Below the pieces are notes generated by a model that was given only the letters and a program-made list of their open reading frames with translations, was not told where the DNA came from and ran no database searches. A stretch of 12,054 bases of DNA from Rickettsia typhi (GTDB lineage: Bacteria > Pseudomonadota > Alphaproteobacteria > Rickettsiales > UBA1997), in NCBI GenBank assembly GCA_945906835.1, contig CAMDRL010000028.1, forward strand, positions 1 to 12,054. Direction: 5' to 3'. The position numbers were made by a program, and so were the translations under genes. This document shows positions 1 through 6,694 of this stretch, piece after piece. Position 1 is the stretch's first letter; each line of letters opens with the position of its first letter.

Positions 1-6
1 TTAGGC

Positions 7-24
7 TTTGAGACTGGTGATTTA
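7..24. repeat. Left copy of an 18-bp inverted repeat bracketing the msbA unit
   Basis: The stretch tttgagactggtgattta occurs here and, as an exact reverse complement, at 2049-2066. Four more bases to the left (aggc, 3-6) also match if one base is skipped, so the match is about 22 of 23. The window begins at base 1, so the left limit of this copy cannot be seen. I found no third copy. An exact 18-base inverted match is unlikely by chance in 12 kb, but what it is (a dispersed palindromic element, a recombination product or a regulatory site) is not shown. Confidence 0.7.
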
Positions 25-85
25 TTTTGTTTAAAAGTATTTAAGTAACCTTAGATTTGAACTAGCAAAATTCAAGATTTTAAAA

Positions 86-114
86 TTGATATTTTTTTTG
101 AAGAGACTTATAGT
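86..114 (+). promoter_or_regulatory. Sigma70-type promoter for the msbA unit
   Basis: There is a -35 box TTGATA (86-91, five of six consensus bases) and a -10 box TATAGT (109-114, five of six), separated by exactly 17 bases. Transcription would start near 120-122, leaving a leader of about 28 bases before the ATG at 149. It is the best promoter match I found in the window. The AT-rich background lowers certainty, but both boxes and the spacing fit together. Confidence 0.55.
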
Positions 115-148
115 TCATTTCAAACTTTTTTAAAAATCACTAAAATTC

Positions 149-1924
149 ATGACAACTCAAGAAACAACGCCAATCAATTACGAAAGTACTAAATATTTGG
201 TAAAAAGAATCTTCAAAGAATGCGTGGTAATGCATTGGAAAACTTTCTTAATCACCATAGGCTTAATGATTGTAATTGCTGGAACTACCTCATTTCATGC
301 TTGGTTGATTAAACCAGCTCTTGATAAAGTATTTGTGCAGAAAGATCAGTTCTGGTTGATTTGGATTCCTGTAATTGTTCTGTTGGTAACAGTAATCAAG
401 GGTTTCGCGACTTACTTTCAGCTTTTTACCTTAAATGTTCTTTCCATGCGCATTACATCTGACTTGCGCAAAATATTTTACGCTCATTTTATAAAATCAG
501 ATATTTCTAAGCTTCATAGCCGTTCTTCTGGTGATATGACTTCCAGTATTATGAATGAAATTGCCTCAATAGTTGGTTTGATTGGTACTATTATGAATGG
601 GGCTATCAAGCAGTTTCTTACTTTAGGGTCTTTAATTGTGGTGATGTTTTACCAGAGTGTTGAACTCTCTCTTATTGCTTTTATTGGTTTTCCTTTGGCG
701 GGTTATCCAATTTATAAAATTGGTCGCAGATTGCGCAAATTATCTTTCGCAAATCAAGAAATTGCAGGAAAATTTGCCTCACAAATGAATGACACTTTGC
801 AATATTCAAAATTGGTGAAGTCTTATAATTGCGAAGATTTTGAAATTGGAAGAATGTCAAAAGTTATCGATGCAATTTTTGTTATGGGTAAAAAAATCTC
901 ACGACTTTCTTTAATTGCTTCGCCATTTGTAGAATCTTTGGCTGGCGTTGGTGTGGCTTGCGTGATATGGTATGGTGGTATGAAAGTTATCAATGGCACC
1001 ACAACCACTGGGGCATTTTTCTCGTTTTTTGCAGCAATGATGATGGCTTATAGACCATTAAAATCAGTATCAGGAATGAATGCTGGAATTCAAATGGGTC
1101 TTGCTGCGGCAACTCGTTTTTATCGATTAATTGACGAAAAACAAACTATTGTTGATAAGTCAAATGCTATCGATTTACAAAATGTTAAAGGCAACATCAA
1201 GCTTGAAGATGTAACATTTCGTTATTTAGATGATAAAATCACTCTTGATAAAGTTAATATTGAAGTTGAGGCTGGTAAAACCATTGCTCTTGTTGGTCAT
1301 TCTGGTGGTGGTAAATCTACTACTATGAGCATGATTTTGCGTTTCTATGACCCAGAATCTGGCAGAGTTACAATTGATGGTCATGATATTCGTGATTTAA
1401 CTTTGAAGTCAGTTAGAAAATCAATGTCAGTAGTGAATCAAGAAGTCATGTTATTTGATGATACTATTCTAGAAAATCTGCGTTACGGCAAAGAAGGCGC
1501 CACTGAAGAAGAAATTATCAAAGCTGCAAAAATGGCAGAAGCTGATGAATTTATTCGTCAATTACCACAAGGTTATAAAACTCAAATTGGTCAAAATGGT
1601 ATTCGTTTGTCAGGTGGACAAAGACAGAGAATTGCTATTGCCAGAGCAATTTTATATAATGCGCCAATTCTTCTTTTAGATGAAGCAACTTCTTCTCTTG
1701 ATCCAATTTCAGAAAGATTAATCAAAGATGCCTTGTCGAAGCTAATGGAAGGTAGAACTTCAATTGTTATTGCTCATCGCTTATCAACTGTAATTCATGC
1801 CGATAGAATTTTTGTAATTTCAGATGGGAAAGTTGTAGAGTCAGGAAGTCATAAAGATCTTATTGCTAAGAATGGCGCTTATGCCAACCTGTATTCAAAA
1901 CAATTTGAAGTTGATAAAGAATAA
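149..1924 (+). CDS. msbA: MsbA-type lipid ABC exporter (fused permease and ATPase)
   Basis: This is a half-transporter of 591 residues, the usual length for MsbA and related lipid exporters that flip lipid A core or phospholipid across the inner membrane as homodimers. The N-terminal half (about 30-310) is the exporter membrane domain with six hydrophobic segments, roughly at 31-55, 69-90, 140-165, 166-190, 252-275 and 285-302. The C-terminal half is a complete ATPase: Walker A GHSGGGKST (383-391), ABC signature LSGGQ (487-491), Walker B ILLLDE (507-512, catalytic E512) and switch histidine H543 in IAHR. No key residue is missing. The ATG at 149 lies just after the promoter at 86-114, and I see no Shine-Dalgarno sequence. 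The stop overlaps the next gene's start (TAATG). MsbA is the best assignment, but sequence alone does not separate it from other exporters of the same ABC-B type, so the substrate is inferred. Confidence 0.82.
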   Translation: MTTQETTPINYESTKYLVKRIFKECVVMHWKTFLITIGLMIVIAGTTSFHAWLIKPALDKVFVQKDQFWLIWIPVIVLLVTVIKGFATYFQLFTLNVLSMRITSDLRKIFYAHFIKSDISKLHSRSSGDMTSSIMNEIASIVGLIGTIMNGAIKQFLTLGSLIVVMFYQSVELSLIAFIGFPLAGYPIYKIGRRLRKLSFANQEIAGKFASQMNDTLQYSKLVKSYNCEDFEIGRMSKVIDAIFVMGKKISRLSLIASPFVESLAGVGVACVIWYGGMKVINGTTTTGAFFSFFAAMMMAYRPLKSVSGMNAGIQMGLAAATRFYRLIDEKQTIVDKSNAIDLQNVKGNIKLEDVTFRYLDDKITLDKVNIEVEAGKTIALVGHSGGGKSTTMSMILRFYDPESGRVTIDGHDIRDLTLKSVRKSMSVVNQEVMLFDDTILENLRYGKEGATEEEIIKAAKMAEADEFIRQLPQGYKTQIGQNGIRLSGGQRQRIAIARAILYNAPILLLDEATSSLDPISERLIKDALSKLMEGRTSIVIAHRLSTVIHADRIFVISDGKVVESGSHKDLIAKNGAYANLYSKQFEVDKE

Positions 1925-2082
1925 TGAGTAAGCCTAATCCAAATAACGAAAATAGAAAAGAAACAAGACAGAGAGAGAAGAAATCGGCTAAAAAAAAGCT
2001 GTCAGATGCTTTGCGTAAGAATTTGATGAGGCGCAAGAGCGATGTTGGTAAATCACCAGTCTCAAATGCCTCTGGCTCTTGA
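1924..2082 (+). CDS. Small, highly basic protein coupled to msbA
   Basis: This 52-residue ORF begins MSKPNPNNENRKETRQ and starts on the last base of the msbA stop codon (TAATG), an arrangement typical of translational coupling. Residues 11-38 are crowded with Lys and Arg and look like one charged helix. The segment KKKLSDALRKNLMRRK (23-38) recalls short alphaproteobacterial hypotheticals that end in an LRxNLxRRK pattern. The last ten or so residues (KSPVSNASGS) are encoded by the right copy of the 18-bp inverted repeat and the bases after it, so the original end may have been shorter. No membrane segment or cysteine is present. The function is unknown; nucleic-acid or ribosome contact is only a guess from charge. 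It is too short for many gene callers, but coupling and composition support it as real. Confidence 0.62.
   Translation: MSKPNPNNENRKETRQREKKSAKKKLSDALRKNLMRRKSDVGKSPVSNASGS
2049..2066. repeat. Right copy of the 18-bp inverted repeat
   Basis: This is the exact reverse complement of bases 7-24. It lies inside the small ORF at 1924-2082 and spans the last base of codon 42 through the second base of codon 48, so it encodes most of KSPVSN. Palindromic elements that insert in frame into genes are known from Rickettsia. Whether this is such an element cannot be told from two copies. Confidence 0.7.
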
Positions 2083-2144
2083 TCCAAGCTCTTTTTATAC
2101 CATTATTTTTTTAAAGCAATGAGCTGCGATTGCTAAATCGATTG

Positions 2145-2221
2145 TCAAAGAGGTCTAAAAAGGTGCAAAGCCCTCTCTTTGAAAAAGAGGGTGGATGACT
2201 GCGCAGCAGTCAGACGGATGA
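2145..2221. repeat. REP-like palindromic stretch between convergent genes
   Basis: The 158-base gap between the plus-strand msbA unit and the minus-strand operon holds two adjacent hairpins. The first pairs CCCTCT (2171-2176) with AGAGGG (2186-2191). The second pairs TGACTGC (2196-2202) with GCAGTCA (2206-2212) around a 3-base loop. GGATGA occurs on both sides of the second hairpin (2193-2198 and 2216-2221). An alternative 8-bp pairing, TCAAAGAG (2145-2152) with CTCTTTGA (2175-2182), would exclude the first hairpin. The stretch is visibly richer in G and C than its surroundings and looks like a dispersed intergenic palindromic element. It could end or process transcripts from both sides, but no clean T-run follows. 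Only one copy lies in the window, so repetition elsewhere is inferred. Confidence 0.5.
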
Positions 2222-2240
2222 TTTAATTGAGTTCTGGAAT

Positions 2241-2852
2241 CTAAAGCGAGAAAGGAGAAACCACAATTTTTCCAATTAATAAAACAGCATCTAAAGTAAC
2301 TGCAATTGGTGTAACGGCAACTTTTCCAACATCTTTAGTAAAGCTAGAATTAGGGCTATAATAAATGTTTATAACATAAGCTGCATTGGTTGGTCTTGTG
2401 CCATTATGACCTAAATATTTTGATAAATATCTTTTTCCTGAAATTTGAATTTTAACCACTATTTCATCATTTTTGTTTGGCTTAAACCCCAAAGAAAATA
2501 ATGTCATCTTGTCCTCTGGTGGTAAAATGCTAAAAGGACCACTAATTATTAAATGACCACTTATATCGTTATTCTTATCTAATTTTAGATAGGTTTCTTT
2601 GGTATTTATATTTAGAACTCCTTTTTGATTAAGAGACAGAATCTGTTTTAATGTTCCAGAACTATCAGAGAATACATAGTGATAATTATCGCCAACAAGA
2701 GCTACATATCTTCCATCTGCTCCCACCAAAAATTGACCAATATTTTCTTGATAGCTTTTATCTCCCCATAGAATTTTTGTTACTGTACAGGAAGATAAAA
2801 AAAGTAATGATATACAAAGAAACAGGCTGGTAAATTTTGTTTTTATGTTCAT
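2241..2852 (-). CDS. Lipoprotein of unknown function
   Basis: This 203-residue protein starts with a lipoprotein signal peptide: basic N-terminus, hydrophobic residues 7-19, and lipobox LSSC with the acylated cysteine at C22. The mature part is polar and probably rich in beta-strand, with aromatic stretches such as YVALVGDNYHYVF (49-61). It ends in a hydrophobic tail (about 177-203) carrying TPIAVTLDAVLL. That tail recalls a TP..(A/V)..D.(V/L)LL pattern seen near the C-terminus of some small proteobacterial lipoproteins (YidQ-like), but the likeness is too weak for a name. It is the last gene of the minus-strand operon, 33 bases after the PstS-like gene, with no Shine-Dalgarno sequence. An outer-membrane or periplasm-facing lipoprotein is likely; the substrate and partner are unknown. 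Confidence 0.75.
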   Translation of the reverse strand: MNIKTKFTSLFLCISLLFLSSCTVTKILWGDKSYQENIGQFLVGADGRYVALVGDNYHYVFSDSSGTLKQILSLNQKGVLNINTKETYLKLDKNNDISGHLIISGPFSILPPEDKMTLFSLGFKPNKNDEIVVKIQISGKRYLSKYLGHNGTRPTNAAYVINIYYSPNSSFTKDVGKVAVTPIAVTLDAVLLIGKIVVSPFSL

Positions 2853-2885
2853 CGAAATATTAAAATGAATTAGTAATCTAAAATG

Positions 2886-3962
2886 TTACAATTTTGATAA
2901 TGTATTTTTTCTAACTTCTTTTAGCTCAGAATCAGATAAAGCTACAAGCCCAACATGAAGTAAATAACCTTTTTTACCAATAGTTTCTGGGCTTATGATC
3001 TCTTTAATAAAATCTTTCATTTGAGGCATAAGTTTTAAATGATCTTTCTTAAAATAGACAAAAAGAGGGCGAGAAAGACTGTATTTTTTAGATGATATAG
3101 TTTCAAAATTTGGTTCAACATTATTAATTTTAACAGCTTGAATCAAATTGCTATTCACCACTAAAAAGTTGAATCCTAAAATTCCAAATGCTTCGGGATT
3201 ATTTTTTAAATTCTGCACAATTAAATTATCATTTTCTCCTGACTCAACAAATCTTCCATCATTTCTAATTCTGGAACATTGAGTTTTTCTTAAATCATAA
3301 TTTTTATAAGCGGTTATAAATTCTTGTTTTTTTAGACAAACCTCTTCCATTAGTAAATCGGCAAATATGTCGCGAGTTCCAGAGGATAGTGGTGGGCCAT
3401 AGACAAGAATCTCGGTGGCGGGCAATGAAGCATCAATTTCATTCCATTTTTGATAAGGATTATTAATTAATTTTTGAGTATTTTTATCCAAAACTTTTTC
3501 AGCTAAAGCTAAGAAAATTTGTTCTTTAGTAAGTTTAATTTTTTTGCTGCCTTTGAAATTTCCAATTACTATGCCATCATAACCAATTTTGATTTCTACC
3601 GCTTCACTAACGCCATTTTTGCCGCAACTGATTATTTCATTTGATTCTATTGGTCGTGAGGCGCTTACAAAATCTGGATATTGATAACCAAAGCCTTCGC
3701 AAAAAGAAATAAAACCATTTCTTGTGCCAGCCGATTCTACATGAGGGGTTTTGGTTGTGATATTGTTAAGATTTTGACTACGACTGAATTCTTCTGATAT
3801 AGAAGTCATAAAAGGTGAAATTGTAGAAGATCCAACAATATAAAGATGTGATCTTTTTTCATTTTCTGAATTGAAGCCAAAAGTAAAGCTGAAGCTATTT
3901 TTTATGGGTATAAAAAATGCAAGAGACACTAAAGAAATTGAAAGTAATTTTCTATTAAACAT
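2886..3962 (-). CDS. PstS-like periplasmic phosphate-binding protein, without transporter genes
   Basis: This 358-residue protein has an N-terminal signal peptide (hydrophobic 6-26) and then a type II periplasmic binding fold of the PstS-like group. Visible family motifs, in order, are VGSSTISPF (43-51), ESAGTRNGF (76-84), SASRPI (100-105), IGYDGIVI (126-133), GPPLSSGTRDIF (189-200), ESGENDNLI (240-248) and AFGILGF (258-264). The Gly/Ser/Thr-rich loops at 44-48 and 193-196 are where PstS proteins bind the phosphate oxyanion. No pstC, pstA or pstB gene is nearby. Its ATG lies one base beyond the mlaC stop codon, so the two genes are almost certainly co-translated. It may be a high-affinity phosphate scavenger serving a distant Pst system, or it may have been adapted to another anionic ligand. 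The family call is strong; the ligand and partner are inferred. Confidence 0.85.
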   Translation of the reverse strand: MFNRKLLSISLVSLAFFIPIKNSFSFTFGFNSENEKRSHLYIVGSSTISPFMTSISEEFSRSQNLNNITTKTPHVESAGTRNGFISFCEGFGYQYPDFVSASRPIESNEIISCGKNGVSEAVEIKIGYDGIVIGNFKGSKKIKLTKEQIFLALAEKVLDKNTQKLINNPYQKWNEIDASLPATEILVYGPPLSSGTRDIFADLLMEEVCLKKQEFITAYKNYDLRKTQCSRIRNDGRFVESGENDNLIVQNLKNNPEAFGILGFNFLVVNSNLIQAVKINNVEPNFETISSKKYSLSRPLFVYFKKDHLKLMPQMKDFIKEIISPETIGKKGYLLHVGLVALSDSELKEVRKNTLSKL

Positions 3963-3963
3963 A

Positions 3964-4587
3964 TTAATTTGTTTTTTGAGTTTTTAATTTTTCTATTCTG
4001 TTTTTTAACTCTTCTAAGAATTTATCAACTCCTTTTTGCGAAATTGCCGAATTAAATTCTGATCTTTGCGTCTCAATTAAACTTATTCCTTCAGCAATAA
4101 AGTCTAAAATGACTAATTTGTTAGCGCGCTCTTTTACTCTAAATGAAACCAAGATTGCTGCATTAGAGTCTTTAGGCAAAAATTCAGCTTTGGCAATGTA
4201 AAATCCATTTTGTTCAGTTATATCAGTTACATCAAATCTTTTGCCATTATAACTTTGAAATTTTGGTCCATAAGTATTAATCATGAAGTCTCGATAAAGC
4301 TCAGTAAAAGCTGCTTTATGCTCTTCACTCATAGTTCTATAATTTTTCCCTAAGACAAAACGAGCAATCCATTCGGCATCAATTGATTCATCAATGACTG
4401 AAATTATTTTAGCTTTTCTTTGTGCAACTGATAATTTTTTATCATCAGCAGATTTAATGATTTGACTTCCAACTTCGTTAATAAAAACTTTTACCTGATC
4501 TAATTTTACGGCATCTTGAGCTAATGCTAATGAAGATATTTGCGAAGAGAAAAGAACAAAAACTATGGTGAATAAAATATTTTTCAT
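3964..4587 (-). CDS. mlaC: MlaC, periplasmic phospholipid carrier
   Basis: This 207-residue protein has a signal peptide that is probably cut near ALAQ (21-24). It belongs to the MlaC/Ttg2D family, which shuttles phospholipids between the outer-membrane MlaA complex and the inner-membrane MlaFEDB transporter. Family blocks are clear: IDAEWIARFVLGKNYRTMS (69-87), FTELYRDFMINTYG (94-107) and FIAEGISLIETQRSEF (163-178). Length and order match the family. It lies 20 bases after mlaA and one base before the PstS-like gene. The transporter genes mlaF, mlaE and mlaD are not in the window; in alphaproteobacteria they are often elsewhere on the chromosome. No Shine-Dalgarno sequence is seen before its ATG. 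Confidence 0.9.
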   Translation of the reverse strand: MKNILFTIVFVLFSSQISSLALAQDAVKLDQVKVFINEVGSQIIKSADDKKLSVAQRKAKIISVIDESIDAEWIARFVLGKNYRTMSEEHKAAFTELYRDFMINTYGPKFQSYNGKRFDVTDITEQNGFYIAKAEFLPKDSNAAILVSFRVKERANKLVILDFIAEGISLIETQRSEFNSAISQKGVDKFLEELKNRIEKLKTQKTN

Positions 4588-4607
4588 AAAGTTTTATGAT
4601 ATTTAGA

Positions 4608-5393
4608 TTAATTTTTAATTTCAGTTACGCGCTTCTGAATATAAGCACTTCGTAAAGTTGCATAAAAATCAAAGGAATCTTTTCTGACATCTTCAATAAT
4701 GTCTATCAATGATTCTCTTTTGTCAATTCCAGTGGTTACTGCTAAAGTAAGGCGATAATCTGTTGGCATCAAATTTCTCTCACCGCCAACTTCAAGTAAG
4801 TTAAATTCAATAGGATTGACTGATTTATCAATAGCAAGTCCCCCCAAATCTCTGGCGGAACTTGGGCCTAAAAATGGAATCATGATATAAATTCCAGAAT
4901 CAACGCCATAATGTCCAAGAGTTTGTCCAAAATCTTCCTGATTATATCGAATATTTTTTTCTCCCGCTACATTAAACAATCCGCCAATGCCAATTGTTGA
5001 GTTAATTAGAAAATGTGAAAATGTTGCTAAGCTATTTTCTGACTTTCCTTGTAAGATTGAATTAAAAGTTGAAACAGGCAGAGATAAATTAGTTACGAAA
5101 TTTCTAACCACATTTCTCACTGGTTTGGGCAGCTGCTCACGATAAGCTTTGGCGACAAATTCTAAAAAATATTTGTCCAAACTATCATTAAAAATAAATA
5201 TTTTGCGATTAAAGCTCTCTAAAGGATCTTTTATTTCCACTATGTTAGTTGTTTCATAGCTCTCAAAATCATCTTCATTATCAAATGCTTTATGAGATAC
5301 AACTTGCATTTCCTTGTCAGATGCTTGGGCAAGAGCGTGATTATGATAAGTAGATATGGTTAGCAGAATTGCAATTGAAGTAATTCTAAGCAT
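4608..5393 (-). CDS. mlaA: MlaA (VacJ) family protein lacking a lipobox
   Basis: This is the outer-membrane component of the Mla system, which removes phospholipids from the outer leaflet and passes them to MlaC. Family blocks in order are DPLESFNRKIFIFN (56-69), FLINSTIGIGGLF (128-140), EDFGQTLGHYGV (153-164) and IPFLGPSSARD (172-182), followed by a C-terminal DSFDFYATLRSAYIQKR (239-255). Length (261) is normal. The oddity is the N-terminus. The signal peptide (about 1-22, HALAQA) looks like a signal peptidase I substrate, and the protein contains no cysteine at all, so it cannot be lipid-anchored as E. coli MlaA is. The ATG overlaps the stop of the TPR gene (TAATG), which points to coupled translation. 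mlaC follows 20 bases later. Confidence 0.9.
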   Translation of the reverse strand: MLRITSIAILLTISTYHNHALAQASDKEMQVVSHKAFDNEDDFESYETTNIVEIKDPLESFNRKIFIFNDSLDKYFLEFVAKAYREQLPKPVRNVVRNFVTNLSLPVSTFNSILQGKSENSLATFSHFLINSTIGIGGLFNVAGEKNIRYNQEDFGQTLGHYGVDSGIYIMIPFLGPSSARDLGGLAIDKSVNPIEFNLLEVGGERNLMPTDYRLTLAVTTGIDKRESLIDIIEDVRKDSFDFYATLRSAYIQKRVTEIKN

Positions 5394-5827
5394 TAAATTT
5401 GCTGATTATTTATTAAATCTAACAATTCTTTAACATTGTTTCCATATTGAGAGTCTTTATTGACAAGTGTTTCCAGAACTTTTTTAGCTTCAGGAAATTT
5501 ATTTTTCAAGACTAAACAATGAGCTAATTGATAATATGAATCTAAATGATTTGGCCAGAATTTATTAATGAAACGAAAGCGAAAAATTGCTTCACTTAAA
5601 TTGCCATTTTCTAAATGTTTCAATCCAAGTTTGTAATTAGTTTCAAGCAAATTATTAAATTTACCTTTAATAGTGAAAAATTCATCTTTAGCTTGCTCGA
5701 TCTTTTGATTGGTAAAGCTCAGCAAGTTTTGAGACTTACTTTTTAGCTCTACTGCAAATTTCTCACCGGTATTTTCAGTTTTTTTAGATTTTTTAGAAAA
5801 GACATTTTTAACAATTCCGTTAAGCAT
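5393..5827 (-). CDS. Small TPR-repeat protein upstream of mlaA
   Basis: This 144-residue protein has no signal peptide or membrane helix. The first 60 residues are Lys-rich and probably helical (for example QKIEQAKDEFFTIKGKF, 41-57). Residues 64-93 and 97-127 form two tetratricopeptide-like helix pairs, with typical small and bulky residues in YKLGLKHLENGNLSEAI (65-81) and YYQLAHCLVLKNKFPEA (98-114). Such repeats mediate protein contacts, and the partner is unknown. The gene is 42 bases after bioC, the widest gap in the upper part of the operon, and overlaps mlaA by the TAATG junction, so its product may be needed with MlaA. It could be cytoplasmic, which would be surprising for an Mla accessory protein. 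Fold call good, function unknown. Confidence 0.72.
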   Translation of the reverse strand: MLNGIVKNVFSKKSKKTENTGEKFAVELKSKSQNLLSFTNQKIEQAKDEFFTIKGKFNNLLETNYKLGLKHLENGNLSEAIFRFRFINKFWPNHLDSYYQLAHCLVLKNKFPEAKKVLETLVNKDSQYGNNVKELLDLINNQQI

Positions 5828-5869
5828 ATTTTAGAAAAAAAGTATTAAAAAATTAAATGGTATTACAAA

Positions 5870-6694
5870 TTAGATCAAAGTTTTTGCTTTGGTATAAGAT
5901 TTGTGAAAAATAAAATAAGATATATTCCAAGAAATTGCGAACTTTTTATTATCTTCACTTTGGTTTTCTAAATTGAAGCAGTCAAAATGCCGCAACTGCT
6001 CTTTGGTAATAAAGTTCTTTTGATTAGAATAGTTTGCGCCAATTTTTTTTAGAGATTTAAGAGCTTTTACAGCTCCTTCAAACTGAGATTCAATTATTTC
6101 TGAATCAATAAATTGTTCTTTAAAGCCGCATTGTTCAAGTTGCGATTTTAGATCGGCAGTTTTTGGTAAATCGCTAAAATAAAAATTACATCCCGATTTC
6201 ACGCTGGCAATTTTAATTTCTTCAAGACTGTAGCTGTTTGGAAGACAAAAAGCCAAAATTCCATCTTTTTTCAAAATTCGATAAAAATCGTTAAAAACTT
6301 TTTCAAAATTTTTTAACCATTGTAAAGAAAATGATGAAATTATTATATCCAAAGATTCGTTTTTTAAGGGCAGATTTTCGCCATCTCCAACAATTGAATT
6401 TATATGTTTCGATGATTTATCAGGCCATGTTTTAAGCATTTGTAGCGATAAATCAATTTCAAAAAGTTGACAATTTTTTTTAATAAAACCATTTGATGAA
6501 GTAAGATTTTTGCAAATAGCTGATGTGCCAGAACCAATATCAATAATTTTGAATTCATTTTTGATTAAAGGTGTAAACAATTCGCAAAGTTTTTTAGCTG
6601 CTAATTTTTGCACTAAAGCTGATTCATCATAATTCTTTGCTGCTTGCGAGAAATTTTTGGCAATATTTTTTTTATTAAAGCTACTTTGATTCAT
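5870..6694 (-). CDS. bioC: BioC-type malonyl-ACP O-methyltransferase
   Basis: This 274-residue class I SAM-dependent methyltransferase would, as BioC, methylate the free carboxyl of malonyl-ACP so that fatty-acid synthesis can build the pimeloyl chain of biotin. The SAM-binding fold is intact: motif I IIDIGSGTS (50-58), an acidic pair E79/D81 in FEIDLS, GDGENLPL (103-110), SSFSLQWL (120-127) and LKKDGILAF (141-149). BioC-specific features are the N-terminal helix FSQAAKNYDESALVQKLAA (15-33) and the C-terminal KSLKKIGANY (213-222), which matches the RSLKGIGA-type block of BioC. The ATG overlaps the ispG stop (TAATG), with a weak AGG core upstream. No other bio gene is in the window. It could be another methyltransferase of the BioC family, but the C-terminal block favours BioC. 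Confidence 0.78.
   Translation of the reverse strand: MNQSSFNKKNIAKNFSQAAKNYDESALVQKLAAKKLCELFTPLIKNEFKIIDIGSGTSAICKNLTSSNGFIKKNCQLFEIDLSLQMLKTWPDKSSKHINSIVGDGENLPLKNESLDIIISSFSLQWLKNFEKVFNDFYRILKKDGILAFCLPNSYSLEEIKIASVKSGCNFYFSDLPKTADLKSQLEQCGFKEQFIDSEIIESQFEGAVKALKSLKKIGANYSNQKNFITKEQLRHFDCFNLENQSEDNKKFAISWNISYFIFHKSYTKAKTLI

Noticed and set aside
823..1008. 61-codon minus-strand frame inside msbA
   Set aside because: Antisense to the conserved membrane domain of msbA; no recognisable motif and no context as a gene.
1866..2087. 73-codon minus-strand frame over the msbA 3' end and small ORF
   Set aside because: It is the shadow of the Lys/Arg-rich small protein; its Leu/Phe-rich composition follows from the complement of those codons.
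2080..2102. CTTG-ATC-CAAG followed by T-run after the small ORF as a terminator
   Set aside because: Only a 4-bp stem that cannot be extended; too weak to call.
2083..2240. tRNA or small RNA gene in the convergent gap
   Set aside because: Hairpins do not form a cloverleaf and there is no TTCRA-like T-loop or CCA end; a palindromic element explains them better.
2651..2833. 60-codon plus-strand frame inside the lipoprotein gene
   Set aside because: Antisense to a gene with a clear signal peptide and lipobox; no support of its own.
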